64,000 nt of DNA from Cyanophora paradoxa. Taxonomy: Eukaryota > Glaucocystophyceae > Cyanophorales > Cyanophoraceae. Positions 35,751 to 46,609 of the stretch are shown piece by piece. The stretch's first letter is position 1; every line of letters starts with the position of its first letter. A model generated the notes under the pieces. It did not search any database and was not told where the DNA came from. It was given only the letters and a program-made list of their open reading frames with translations. A program made the position numbers and the translations under genes. The stretch lies in NCBI GenBank assembly GCA_004431415.1, contig QPMI01000648.1, positions 80,562 to 144,561 of the forward strand, read 5' to 3'.

Positions 35751-36578
35751 GAGATCCGGATCCCAATTGAAGCAATTATAATTGATTGTCTTGATTGCCC
35801 CTGGCCCCCTGGCTTTGTATCATAGTATCGATATTATATCGATATCGTTTCAAACTCTAGATCTTGTGATCTGGCGCCGCGCAGTGGCGCGCGTTCGAAA
35901 TTCGAATTCGAAAGATTAAACAGTAGAAACCGTGACGTCGCCCAGCACGCGTATAATAGCCGTATATACAGATCATGTGACAGATGTTTTGCCAGGCTCC
36001 TATATGTGTACATGTCCCTCGAGCTCGGTCGCTGAGATAGATCTAGTCTCTCTCAATCACCTTGATCATGAGGGGCAAGTGTCACTGGCAGTAGAATTCG
36101 AAACAGACGCCGCCAGCTGCAGCGCCGGCCGATATATATCGCCGCCATAATTATTATAGGCTATATATCGGTGGCGTGCCACGGGCGCCCGGCCACGGCC
36201 CACGGCGTGGCAGTGACGGTGGCACTACGTACTGTAATTCGGGTAATATTTAAGACCCCAAAATAATTAGTAATCCCGGGGTTTGGTCGGTTTAGTAGGC
36301 TGAAAATAATTAAGAGATAGCCGCGCGGAGCGCTTTAGTAGCGGCCTTTGGAAGGGGGTGGGCGCGCCAGGGGGTCTTGATCTGTTGGAGAGTCCGGAAG
36401 CCCCCTCGCACTATAGCTAGCTTCTCCCGCGCGCACTGCAACTTTGGCTGCGCGCGCGGGCTACGTACCCCCCCTCGCACCTCGGTTTAGTATACGATAA
36501 AACTTTAGTACTCAGGCCTCAAAACTTTGGTACTATAAAGATCCAGTATACTAAATATTTCCCGACTTACAGTAGTAC
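35751..36578. other. Intergenic, no gene recognised
   Basis: Mixed-composition DNA with palindromic words (ATCGATATTATATCGATATCG near 35,828) and no convincing open frame. It begins a roughly 4-kb gene-poor region packed with short repeats. Confidence 0.5.
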
Positions 36579-36810
36579 TACTGTAGATCCACAAAGTTAT
36601 ATTAGGCGTCGCTTTTCATAGACGTTTGCCCACCCGTCGTGATAGACGTTCACAATTGCAAAGATAGACGAGCTGCGGGTCGCTCCATACAAGCGTTACT
36701 ATGGCATACCCCCTTCAGGGACAGTTAGACGGGGATTAAGTTAGACGAATGGGTGAACTCGTCTATCCGCGCCTAACTTTGTCGGCGCCTAACTTTGTGG
36801 ATTGACAGTA
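36579..36810. mobile_element. Foldback/MITE-like element, type 1
   Basis: Terminal inverted repeats: left TACTGTAGATCCACAAAGTTA, right arm the reverse complement of TACTGTCAATCCACAAAGTTA. Internal words such as AGGCG and TAGACG also repeat in opposite orientation. No coding capacity, so it would depend on an enzyme encoded elsewhere. Confidence 0.6.
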
Positions 36811-36950
36811 TAGCGCTTGGGGAAGTTGGGCGTTAACGTTAGTACTGTAGTAGTACTGTACAGTACCCAGGGTAGTACTGGCTTAATTGCCGCGTAGTTA
36901 ATGCTTAAATGCTTAAATTGCCGCGTAGTTAAATTCTTAAATGCTTAAAT

Positions 36951-37149
36951 GTACTGTAGGAATGCTTAAATTGTGGCGATAAATTGCCGAAACTCTGGAC
37001 TTCTTCTATGGCGCATTATACAAAGCTGCCGTTTAGCCCCTACCCCCTGAGAATTGCCGCGGCTCTAAATTGCCGAATTCGGCGTCTCGGCAATATACCG
37101 TTATATACGGCAATTTAAAACATCGGCTAAAAAGGCAATCCTACAGTAC
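36951..37149. mobile_element. Foldback/MITE-like element, type 2, copy 1
   Basis: 15-bp terminal inverted repeat with one mismatch: GTACTGTAGGAATGC at the left and the complement of GTACTGTAGGATTGC at the right. The interior contains ATTGCCGAATTCGGCGTCT and CGGCAATTTAAAACATCGG, both shared with a partial copy at 38,846. Confidence 0.6.
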
Positions 37150-38166
37150 TAGTAGTAGTCTAGTACTGATATCGTTGAGTTCGACGTTCTGGGCTTTGAC
37201 TCGTTTGAGGCCCGGGCCAATCCAAACATACATTCGAAAAAGCCTGCGATTCCATTGGGCAGAAAGCGAAAGTGTGTAAAGCCAATCGTTGACATGTACG
37301 GCACCAACATTGACTCTCAGAGCCTGCAATTGCAATGTGTGACATTGATAGTAATTTCAACTTAACTGGTAATAATGGGCCGTCGCACACATTCAAGATT
37401 GCGACGTCACACGTGCACATTGCAGAGTCAATCCAGACTCGCATTGCAGAGTCTAAGCCAATGATCATCGGATGTGACGGGCACATTAATATATATGCAT
37501 ATGTCGGTACCATACTATTGTGATAATGGTATACGTATATCACGGGACATATATGAGAAAGTGTTTTTTAACGATACGACGGCTCAGGATCGTGCCGGTT
37601 CGATTAATTTATAAGAATATATATTCCGGTTCAATTTTACTGAATTTGTTATTCGACAGACAAATATATATCATGAGTAAATATATTTACAATTTTATGA
37701 TGTCAATTGATGTATATATCAGTTAATATATCGTCTAATGAATTTGACAAGCCGTCGTTGAAGGCTTGAACTTAGCCTTGAAGCCGAGAAAACGCAAAAA
37801 ATGAAATGCACCAATGAAGTAAGATAAATTCGCAAAAAAATGAAATGCACAAATCGTGTGGTGGTGTTCTAGAAAACGTTTGCAACGGTCAACTCCATCG
37901 ACCATGCATCGCCGGTCCATCGGGCATGGCCGGCCCAGTATTTTCCTGTTCTACGGCCGGAAATTAGGGGATCATTTTTCTGTTCTACGGTAGTACGTAC
38001 AGTATCGTACTGCACTGGCGCCGGCCCGAACAGAGGCCTCTACCAATCACTGCTTTGCGTAACAAAAACACGAAAACCGAACGCACAAATCGCACGCGCG
38101 CTAACACGTTTGGTTGGCATTGCCCCATTGGCAGCATGTGCCTGTATCAAAAAAACCGATGCGAAA
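37150..38166. other. Intergenic, no gene recognised
   Basis: AT-richer DNA; open frames up to 127 codons occur on both strands but overlap each other and show no domain. The word AAATGAAATGCAC occurs twice near 37,800 and 37,840. Confidence 0.45.
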
Positions 38167-38287
38167 AAGACTTCAACCAGTCAGACGATCGCGAGTGCAA
38201 ATTCACTGCAGAACCACTGGAAAGTTAAAGAGTCGAAAGTAAGACTTCAACCAGTCAGATGAGTGCAAATTCACTGCAGAACCACTC
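38167..38287. repeat. Imperfect direct repeat of about 50 bp
   Basis: AAGACTTCAACCAGTCAGA followed by GAGTGCAAATTCACTGCAG and AACCACT occurs at 38,167-38,218 and again at 38,241-38,287, with a small deletion in the second copy. Confidence 0.8.
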
Positions 38288-38501
38288 GAAACTCGAGAGC
38301 TCGAGTCGAGTCACTCAGGAGTCAGGAGTGACTCAGTACCGGTACCGTACTACGGTAGGGTCCGTACCGGACCGTACCGGTCCGTACGTTCTAATTTGCT
38401 ACAATACCGTAGTACGTAATTAATATTTATAAACCGTCGCGGGCCGGGCCGGCCGCGGGCGGCGCAGTCTCGCCGCCGAGTCGCCGGCAGACTACTAGTT
38501 G

Positions 38502-38739
38502 ACTACCGTAGACGACTTAAATACCGCGCCACATATTACCGCGTTCTAAAATTTCGGCGCCGGTATGCGCTTTACCGCGCTACCAAATTACCGCGTTCCA
38601 TCGTCTTCGAAAATGTATTATTTGTTAGCAAAGGGGGTAATACTGCGCTACCAAATTACTGCGTTCTAAAAATTTTGAGCGCGGTAATTTGGCAGCGCGG
38701 TATTTAAGTCAGCGCGGTATATAAGTCGTCTACGGTAGT
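38502..38739. mobile_element. Foldback/MITE-like element, type 3
   Basis: Terminal inverted repeats of about 27 bp: left ACTACCGTAGACGACTTAAA then TACCGCG; the right arm is the complement of the same with one mismatch. Interior blocks with CAAATTACCGCG and CGCGGTAATTTG are also inverted, so nearly the whole element can fold. No open frame. Confidence 0.65.
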
Positions 38740-38845
38740 AGTAGTACTCCGGCATTAGTATTACTAAGTTCCGCCGGGACCGGCCGGGTACCGTAGCTAC
38801 GGTACTCCTAGTAGTCTACTACTGCAGAACTAGTACGCCGTGGCT

Positions 38846-38942
38846 TAAAATTGCCGAATTCGGTCTCTCGGCAATATTTATAATAATATACGGCAATTCA
38901 AAACATCGGCTAAAAAAAGCCGTGAAAGCATTCCTACAGTAC
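38846..38942. mobile_element. Foldback/MITE-like element, type 2, partial copy
   Basis: Shares ATTGCCGAATTCGG, CTCGGCAATAT, ATACGGCAATT, AAAACATCGGCTAAAAA and the right terminus GCATTCCTACAGTAC with the copy at 36,951. The left terminus is not found, so it looks truncated. Confidence 0.55.
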
Positions 38943-39085
38943 TAGGCTATAGACTATATAGCGTCCGAGTGTCGGACACTGTCGACTCGGCGACGTCGGT
39001 GCAGCATCATGATGAATGCCATGATGCGGTGAATCGCCGCCAGTGATGCGGACCGTGGTGGCATCACTGGCATGCCTTATCATAG

Positions 39086-39468
39086 TTAGGGTTGCGCTTT
39101 ACTTTTACCGGTAAACCGAGGTATTACCTTTACTCGGTAATACTCGTACCTTACTCGGACCCCGACCGAGTAATACTCGAGTAAATAAGAGGGGGTACAC
39201 CGCTGCAGACACGTCAGGGGGGAGGGGCAGGCTCTAGCAGCGCGGGGAGCGCAGTTTGGCGCATATAGCGTTGATCAGCTATCGATTCAGAAGCTTTCCA
39301 GCCGGGTTGCGCTGGCTCACGTCGCAGGACATGCCTCCGCCTCAGCTCGAGCTCAGTGGACCGGGGGGGGAGGAGCGGTGTTTACTCGGTAATACTCGGG
39401 GTAATACTTTCAGTACTTTACCCTTACTCGGCCCGGACGGGGTATTACCGGAGTAAGCCCAACCCTAA
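39086..39468. mobile_element. Foldback/MITE-like element, type 4
   Basis: Ends in inverted copies of TTAGGGTTG(C/G)GCTT(T)AC. Inside, short words built on GGTAATACTCGG and its complement recur many times in both orientations (39,110-39,180 and 39,375-39,450). It is not a telomere array: TTAGGG occurs only once per end. Confidence 0.5.
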
Positions 39469-39802
39469 TCATAGTATAATGATCGGGCCCGGGGGATCGG
39501 GGGATTCGGGGCCTCGGACTCGGCTCGGAGTCGGATGACTCGGATCCGGAGCAGCAGGTACTGAGTAGCCTGCTTGCAGGTAGGTATAGCCGCTGAGCGC
39601 TAGCTCGAGAGTGATCATCAATTTTCATCGCTGCATTTTCATCAATTTGCGAACTTGGAACTTGGAAGGGCGCGCGTGGCGCCGCGCGCGTGCAGCGGTG
39701 TACTAGCCTAGTAGTAGTCCCTGAGGGCGCCGCTACCGGTAGCGCTGAGCGAGCAGCTGCAGATCCTGAGATCGGCGATCGCCCGCGGCCGATCGCATCT
39801 AC

Positions 39803-40572
39803 GTGCACTGCTGCCACATCCCGGTCCCGTCGTCCACATCGGCCTCGATGGCCAGCACGGCGTCGAAGTCGACCAGCAGGCGCGTCGAGCTGCCCCGTAT
39901 CGACGCGGCCTTCGCGAGAGTCGCATCCACGTCGGCGTCGCCGTTCCCGGTGCGCTCGGGCTCGGCGCGGCGCCCGCGGCCGCTCACTGAGTCACGTCGC
40001 ACTGCCCGCCGCGCAATGCTCACCCCGCGTGCGCGTCTGTGCAGGTGCCCCGTCCCCCGAGCTCGAGCGCGGCGATGCAGATGAGCATAACGCGGCCGCC
40101 CTCGCCCCTCGAATCGGACGGAGCCGACGTCCTCTCCGGCGACAGCGAGAGCGATGAGATGGACGACGCGTGCTCCGTCCTGAGCGACGACCGGACGGCC
40201 CCGCGCAGGCGGCGGTTGCGGACCCTGGCCCCCGACCGCGGGCCGCGCCTCAGCGCCCGCAGCGACCCGACCAGCTCCTCCCCCGCCTTCGCCTTCCCCC
40301 GGCGGCCGACGGCGACCGCCGACGAGCTCTCCTCCTGCAGGGGCGCCGAGGCCGCGCCGGCGCACTCCCTCTCCCGGCCCCGCTCCTGCCCCGACGTCAG
40401 CCTCGCCGGCCCCGAGGCCGCTCCCGCCCGCCCGCCAGTCGCGAGCTGCAGCGCCGACTGCGCACAGCCGCCCACCGCCGAGCCGGACGCCGGCCGCACA
40501 CATATGAATATTCATATTTTAATCCCTCGGCGTTCCGCCTCAGGATTAAAATATGAATATTCATATGTGTGA
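39803..40572 (+). CDS. Hypothetical Ser/Pro-rich protein at the element junction
   Basis: Unrecognised. A GC-rich exon MHCCHIPVPSSTSASMA to FARVASTSASPFP joins, through a GTGCG...TGTGCAG intron, to an exon reading VPRPPSSSAAMQMSITRPP, then SGDSESDEMDDACSVLSDD and a long Ser/Pro/Arg-rich tail. The frame runs into the palindrome at 40,497 and stops at 40,570-40,572 within it, so its natural 3' end may have been lost to insertion of the AT-rich element. The opposite strand is also open over the same stretch, so the coding strand is not certain. Confidence 0.35.
40497..40571. repeat. Perfect 29-bp inverted repeat with 17-base loop
   Basis: Left arm 40,497-40,525 and right arm 40,543-40,571 are exact complements, starting CACACATATGAATATTCATA on each strand. 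Each arm itself contains the palindrome ATATGAATATTCATAT. GC-rich host-like sequence ends at the left arm and AT-rich element sequence starts after the right arm, so it probably marks, or lies at, the left junction of the integrated virus. Confidence 0.85.
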
Positions 40573-41095
40573 TTCGATGTTATATCAATAAAATCGATTA
40601 ATTTATTTGAATTTTCACATGAATTTTCATATTTTTACATGCATTTTCAATTAATTTAATCGATGTTATCTCGATAAACTCGATTAATCGATATTGTATC
40701 TTAATTGTAGTTAATCGGAATTATATCAATAACTTCGATTGATCTTAATTGAATCCTAAATGAATCTAATCGGAATTATATCAATAAATTCGATTAAATC
40801 ATGTTCTTTTCCGATTAAATCAAATAAATATTTAACTTTGTTATCATAAGTGGTCTAAGTTGACTCACTTTTCATAAACATTTTGAACTCTTAGTCTCCT
40901 TGAATTTCTTAATATGACTCAACTTAGTCAACTTAGTCAACTTTGTTACCATAATCAATCAGGGTGGACTCACTTTTAGATCAACTTTGAAATTTCAAGC
41001 AAAATCAACTTGGATTTCAAAAGTGGATCTTCTAAGTGGACTCAATATGTTCACTTTGTGATACATGTTAGCTCAAATCCTTACTGTTTATGGTC
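40572..41095. repeat. AT-rich terminal region with degenerate repeats
   Basis: No gene. Contains loosely repeated words of the form (G)AATTATATCAATAA(A/C)TTCGATT at 40,572-40,600, 40,660-40,690, 40,710-40,740 and 40,770-40,797, then several AAGT(T/G)GACTCACTTT and CAACTTAGTCAACTT words at 40,855-41,000. The position suggests a terminal or replication-origin region of the element. Confidence 0.5.
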
Positions 41096-41281
41096 AGGGT
41101 TGACTAAGTGGGGGGAGTTGACACATTTTTTGAAATCCTTTTTAGAAAACTTTTGGTCCCAAATATTTCCTGTGAAATTTGAGTCAACTCAACCCACTTA
41201 GTCAACCCTTGCATTGAATTCGTAACAAAATCCATATACTTTTACTACTTTTACGATTAATATGAGTCAACCTTGAGTCCA
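41096..41281. repeat. Hairpin repeat module, copy 1
   Basis: Arms 41,096-41,122 (AGGGTTGACTAAGTGGGGGG then AGTTGAC) and 41,183-41,209 are complementary with two mismatches. The module ends with GAGTCAACCTTGAGTCCACTT at 41,258-41,278. The same module occurs at 47,012. It lies beyond the 3' end of the leftward integrase/polymerase transcription unit. Function unknown: terminator, replication or recombination site are options. Confidence 0.75.
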
Positions 41282-41523
41282 CTTTAATATAAATATTATA
41301 TAATAGGGGGAATCTAGGGGAGATACTTACTAAATGCAGTGTCCGGGAAAATCTAAGATCCGGTTCGCGAAAGTAGCATTGTTGTATAGAGCATGCAAAG
41401 AGGATTCCGGCGATGGTCGCGGTTTTAATAGCTGATGAGTTGGTGAATAGTAACAGCAGTTTGTATGATTTTCTTGGATTTTTGGGTTCCGGAACCCAAA
41501 CTTTACCCATTATCTATCCGTAA

Positions 41524-41611
41524 CGCGTTACGCACGCGTTACGCACGCGTTATGCACGCGTTATGCACGCGTTACGCATGCGTGACTCATGCGTTATGCA
41601 TGCGTGACGTC
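41524..41611. repeat. 11-bp tandem repeat array (about 8 units)
   Basis: Head-to-tail units based on CGCGTTACGCA, diverging to TGCGTTATGCA and TGCGTGACTCA towards the right. Each unit is itself near-palindromic. It sits in the otherwise empty 0.6 kb (41,282-41,915) downstream of the integrase. A protein-binding array is a reasonable guess. Confidence 0.85.
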
Positions 41612-41915
41612 ACGTGATATATGCATCATATATACACAAACCTCCGACATATATACACTATATATACACAAACCTCCGTATTGCCGGTTGACCGAGAAAG
41701 AAATGTTTCGAAAAAATAGTAAAATATATATATACATATACATTTTTATCGGCATCTTCAAACTGTCATATCTCATCACCAGATCATCAAAACGCAACGT
41801 TCTGCATAGCGCTGTGAAGCGCTTGATATGCTCTACAAGACTATGTGTATATCATATGCATATATGTATATCAGTCATACATATATTTGGAAAAAACGAG
41901 TTTTCGGCTATGAAA

Positions 41916-43301
41916 CTAGCTAGTTTTGGTCCTTTCTCTTAGTGTTCTCTGAGGTTTAGGGGCTGTATATGACTCCTTAGTAGTCTGAAAGTCATTATAC
42001 CATCTCTGGCTATTCACTTCTGAAAGTTTCTGTGTTCCTGCTATAGTGAGCTTTTTGAGTTCCCTGTTAACTTTCCCAGCCTTCTCCTTTCTAGCCTCTA
42101 TCAAAGGCTTATCTGGGACTTCATTAGAAGCTTCTATGCCTTCTCTCCTTATAGCAGCATCAGCCCTGGCTTCCTCTTTAGCTTGCTCCAAGGCATCCAC
42201 TGTAGGGGTTTCTAGATATTCAACTGCATTCACAGGCAACAGCTCATGGAAAGCAAACCTGTTTTCTATGATCTCACCAGTGGGACTCCTTAGCTTAAAC
42301 TTAAAGCCTTCCCTACTATCAACAGTGTAAACCATCCTAGACCAATTGTTACCCTGTTTAGCAAAGGGGTTCTTCTCAACTTTCACTCTAACAAACATGC
42401 CAGGCTGCATGGTATCAAGGTAAGCTATTGATTTCTTGAATCTTTCATCTTCTAATCCCACTATATACCTATAATGATCCTCTGTAGTTTCGCCTGGCTT
42501 CATCTTAGTAGCTGAGTGGACTGTATTATTGTAATTATACTCAATATCACCTAACACATCAAAGAATCTAGCTGTGTTATTAGCTATGCAGTAGTTTGTA
42601 ATCAGTCTCTTAATCTGCTTGTTAAAGGCTTCAATTCGACCTTGGCTTCTGTGGTCAGCAGTTCCACTCACTTGGTGTTCTATGTATTTACTAGATAAAT
42701 ACTCCTGGAATATTCGATTTTGGAATTCACTCCCAGCATCTGATTGAACTTTTACTATGGGTCTTGCCACTCTCATTTCAAGTTGCTTAAATGCAGCTAA
42801 TGTAGTGAGAGCTGATTTATCTCTTATAGGTATGATATACCCAGTTCTCAGTGTTGATTCCATAGCAGTCATAAAGGTATCATAACCATTGTTTTGTTTC
42901 TTGTAAGCTGGGAAAAAGAGCAAATCAATCACATAGGTATCAAGGGGTTGCCTAATTGGGACCATGGGATCTCTCTTTCTAGATATAGCAGGTGCATTGA
43001 TCTGAACTACCTCTTGCTTTTTATAGAACTCTTGCAACTGCTTATAGGATTCATCTGGTAACTCAGCCCTCATAGCTTGAAGCCCTTTGTAACCAGTTCT
43101 CACATCATAGAATCTCTTGGCAATCTTGCTAGTTTCTTTCACTGCAATAGCAACTGGGATCTCTACTGGGACAAGCTCTTTCATTTCAGACTTTTTAACA
43201 ATTCGAGATTCCCCTTTTTCCTCCTTTGGAACTGTGATAGGCAGTAGGTTACCTTGTAGTTGCTCAATGGTTCTCCTGACTATTCTTCCAGTTGCTGGCA
43301 T
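41916..43301 (-). CDS. Retroviral-type (rve) DDE integrase
   Basis: 461-residue integrase, intact, expected to insert the element's DNA into the host chromosome. The catalytic triad is visible as D126 in TYVIDLLFF, D188 in KVQSDAGSEF and E224 in GRIEAFNKQI, giving the D,D(35)E spacing typical of retroviral and Polinton integrases. An N-terminal HHCC zinc finger and a chromodomain are not evident; an SH3-like strand region follows (GMFVRVKVEKNPF). The C-terminal 100 residues are charged and probably flexible. It starts four bases left of the stop of the PolB reading frame, so it is probably co-transcribed with the polymerase. ATG at 43,299-43,301 is the only sensible start. Confidence 0.92.
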   Translation of the reverse strand: MPATGRIVRRTIEQLQGNLLPITVPKEEKGESRIVKKSEMKELVPVEIPVAIAVKETSKIAKRFYDVRTGYKGLQAMRAELPDESYKQLQEFYKKQEVVQINAPAISRKRDPMVPIRQPLDTYVIDLLFFPAYKKQNNGYDTFMTAMESTLRTGYIIPIRDKSALTTLAAFKQLEMRVARPIVKVQSDAGSEFQNRIFQEYLSSKYIEHQVSGTADHRSQGRIEAFNKQIKRLITNYCIANNTARFFDVLGDIEYNYNNTVHSATKMKPGETTEDHYRYIVGLEDERFKKSIAYLDTMQPGMFVRVKVEKNPFAKQGNNWSRMVYTVDSREGFKFKLRSPTGEIIENRFAFHELLPVNAVEYLETPTVDALEQAKEEARADAAIRREGIEASNEVPDKPLIEARKEKAGKVNRELKKLTIAGTQKLSEVNSQRWYNDFQTTKESYTAPKPQRTLRERTKTS

Positions 43302-43304
43302 CTC

Positions 43305-46300
43305 TTAATTAAAAGGAACAGAATTAATACCATCTGGTAAGATGTATCTCTTTGCATCAAAGCAATTCAGGGCAACCCTTCTACTCACAGTATCTATTAT
43401 TGTGTGATCTGCCCTTCTTTTCTGCTTTGCAGTCACAGTCTTGCTGATACCTGCAAGTAAACACTGCTTAAAATCATTGAATTGGAGTTCCTCAGTGGAA
43501 GTCCCAGAAAGCTTACTTCTCTCAATCTCAGCTGTTCTGAAACTGTAAACTTTGGCTCTCAGACCCACATACTCCAATATAGCAGAACCTGGCATCTCAT
43601 TTTTGTATTTACCTGGGGTCATTCTGGAATCACCTCCAAGGTCTAATGCATAGGATATATTCTCTATATCTGTTTCAAGGGTCTTAGATTCGATATATAG
43701 ACAAAAGGAATCAGTATCATGGAACAGTAATTTGGCTTTGGACCATTGGGACCTTACAGTATCATAGAAGAACCGGTAATTATGCAGTTTGGCTGCATCC
43801 AAAACATAGGCTCCAATGGCAACTGGCTTATCTAGCTTCACATGTTTTGTGTAAAACTCAAAGGCAACTGCTCTTTCGTTTATGGGGCTTGTTGATTTCA
43901 CCAATGGAGAGGCTGCATATTTCATAAACAGTTTCTCACTGTTTGCAATCTTAACCACAGATCTACCTCTGCAAGATTCAATGCATTTCCCATAGATTGA
44001 GTTATTCATGAGCTTATAGAAATCAGCCTCGAATTTATTCACTGCTTTCCTTCTCATCTCAGTGTTCAGCTCAATATAGGGTTTCATGACAGGAGCCACA
44101 GTAAATGATAGGACCCTGTGAACTTTCTTTAATTTCACACCTTTGTCCAACAGATACTGTAGAAGAGGCTCAGAAATCACATAGTTGGTCACAGAACCAA
44201 AGGTTGCAGTTAGCTTAGGGGTCTTATCAAGCTCTTCTCCTGAAAGATCTAATAGGCTCTTTTGATATTGTGATAATTCGGCATATTCTACTATTTTCTT
44301 GTTAATAATTAGGGGAAATCACTGTGGTCTAGATATAGCCTAATTGGGTAATCCAGATCAACTTCCAGGAAACTGGATCTGTTATCTTGTGGGTTGAATT
44401 CGGTCTCCCATCTAAAATCACCAACTGGGATTGGCTGACTCAAACAGTAGCCATACAAGTTGTTAGCATCAAACAGCATAATGTGGGAGTTTTCACCATC
44501 AGCCTCAGCATACCTACAAGGCATTGTTGCAAAGCCACCCCTGATTCCCCTCTCAACAAATTCGTATTGCTCTACATCACTTATAAGCTCTATTTTTGCC
44601 TTGGTGGTCCTAAGCATAGCATCCCAAGATAACCCAGGTGCAGATACATAATGAACTGGGTCCAATCCATATACTGAGTGTGAAAGCCTTCTAAAAGCCT
44701 GGAATTTGTTCATTAACTCATCTACATCAGCAGCTCCAAAATCCATGAAATTGCTTGCATCAATGAACTTGTAAAGACCCCATTGCAATGACAGGTATTG
44801 ATCAAAGTTTTTCGAAAGGATTTCGATTCGCTTTTTATCACCCATGCCTGCTATTTTTCTGAAAATGAATGTCCCACAGTCATCCATTTGGTCAACAACA
44901 ACTGCAACTTTGGTTTGCTTTGAGATTCTCCTATGGAGATTGCAGTTTCTGCATGCAGGTGCAATGTAATTACCTGTGTGGTGATCATGATCTCTGCATT
45001 TGAAGTTTTCCTTAGTGAACCTCTCACTGCAAAGGTAACAGTGTTTAGTAGCCCTGTAAATAGCCTTTTGCTCATCTGTGAGTTCATTCATTGGAATATT
45101 GGTGAACAGGAAATCGATTAGTTCTCTAGCTTTGGACTCCAAGCATTCAAAGAGACCTCCCATTGGATCCTGCCCCTCAAATCGAAAATCTTGAACATCT
45201 TCCCCAGTGACTACTCTCAGGTTGACTGCTGAGACTTCCCTTTTGGATTTCGATGCATCAATGGGGATGCTTCTATGTTCAATCTTGCAGTAAACCACAA
45301 CAGGAAGCCAAACAGTTTTCCTGAGGTTTTTCAGTCCAAACTCTATGGTGGTCTCAGGTTTTGGTGTGATTCCCTTTGAGAGTCTCCAATCAATGCATCT
45401 GTTTGAGTCCACATGAGCAGTGAGTTTAGCCTCAGACCTGAATCGAGATAAGCATGTGTCACAGTAGTGTAACTTCTGATCATTGTATGTTTCATGGTTT
45501 ACTTTCAATAGCCTTGAAAGGGACATGATTGTAATATAATGTCCATTCCCTTCATCATCAAATATCAGCATGAGATTAACCTTATGCTTTCTGCCTGGGT
45601 TACTGGATTGATGCAGGGGATAAATAACCTCTCCATCGATTCCAAATATATTAATGCTAATGCCTGCATTTTGAGCCTCGAATTTATCAATAATCTCAGC
45701 ATCACAGGCAACAGGGAATGGGATGTTATCGAAATTCAGAGCCAGCGGATTATAAGCGATTGCTGAGTATTTCCATTTGCGATATTGTGAAAGCTCATTC
45801 CTCTTATGGGAGTTTATCGCTTTTCTGTGAATATATGCCAAAATTGCATTTTCGAAGCAGGAATCATCAATATTTCGAATATTCACTGTGGCTCTCTTCC
45901 TAGCAATCCACTCTGGGGTTTGTAGAAAGCATCCACCAGTTGGAGCATAACTCATAATAGCCACTCTGAGTATTTCGATTCTTTCCAAGCGATAGCTATC
46001 AACCACATTCATCTGCTCCTGACACATTTGGGCTGCTTTATTCAGCTCAGTTCGAATATTTCTCGACCTGGTTAATACAAAGTAATCACTGTAAATGTAT
46101 TTCGATATCCAAACCTGTGGATTGCTCACTTTTACGAACTTGCAGATAAAAGACAAGCGAACCTTGATTGCCCTGAATTGATCTAAACCCTGCTTTAATC
46201 GATTAGGAAGGGATGTAGCAATTCTGTCCAGGAATTCAATCACATCTACAACAACTTCCCTTCTGGCTCTGTAAGTGAGCCAGCGATATAATTCATTCAT

Positions 46301-46549
46301 GGCTGTTCCATCTTCTGCCTCTGGTTCTATTTGCCTAAGCCTATCCAGTTCATCCAAGGTTTCAATTTTATCATATAGGTTATTTGCTTTTCTGGTTAAT
46401 CTGCTTAAAGTGGGTCTGCCCTTTGCAATTAAATCTATTTCCCGGTCATATTCAGCCTCTGTAATTTCATGGGCTGCATAAAGTGTTCCCAGCAATCCCA
46501 TGAGTTCCCATTTCTTCTCCCTTATGAGTTTGTTGGTAATTCGGGGCAT
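43305..46549 (-). CDS. Protein-primed family B DNA polymerase (one frameshift)
   Basis: Replicates the element's linear genome by protein priming, as in Polintons and adenoviruses. Two frames join at about 44,300: 44,309-46,549 (746 residues) and 43,305-44,192 with its in-frame upstream extension. Seen in order: Zn-finger-like HYCDTCLSRF ... H-x5-C; an HNH-like CYLC...CRDHDHHTG...CRNCN insertion; motif SVYGLDPVHYVSAPGLSWDA; motif A FDANNLYG; SFLEVDLDYP; motif B KLMNNSIYGK; motif C FHDTDSF. A one-base change in a short C run next to 44,305 puts a TAA in frame. The proofreading exonuclease motifs look degenerate: VYCKIE stands where (V)Y-x-D-x-E is expected. The N-terminal 300 residues are unassigned and could contain the terminal-protein region. 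Confidence 0.9.
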
Positions 46550-46609
46550 TATTCCTAACTTGTTCCTATTCTAAGGGGATATTTTATTTTAGGATGTTCT
46601 AAACGCAAT

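Noticed and set aside
35932-36150. 72-codon plus-strand frame
   Set aside because: Isolated, no motif, palindromic DNA on both sides.
37070-37920. Several 60-127 codon frames on both strands
   Set aside because: Mutually overlapping, no motifs, inside repeat-rich intergenic DNA.
39086-39468. Telomere-like TTAGGG
   Set aside because: Only one TTAGGG at each end in opposite orientations; these are inverted termini, not an array.
41202-41510. 102-codon minus-strand frame downstream of the integrase
   Set aside because: No domain, starts on a palindrome (GGGTTCCGGAACCC) and overlaps the hairpin repeat module; kept out for lack of support.
41524-41611. CRISPR-like repeat array
   Set aside because: Units are contiguous 11-mers with no spacers, and the genome is eukaryotic.
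41589-41942. 117-codon plus-strand frame
   Set aside because: Tyr/Ile-rich translation of TATATA repeats, running into the antisense of the integrase end.
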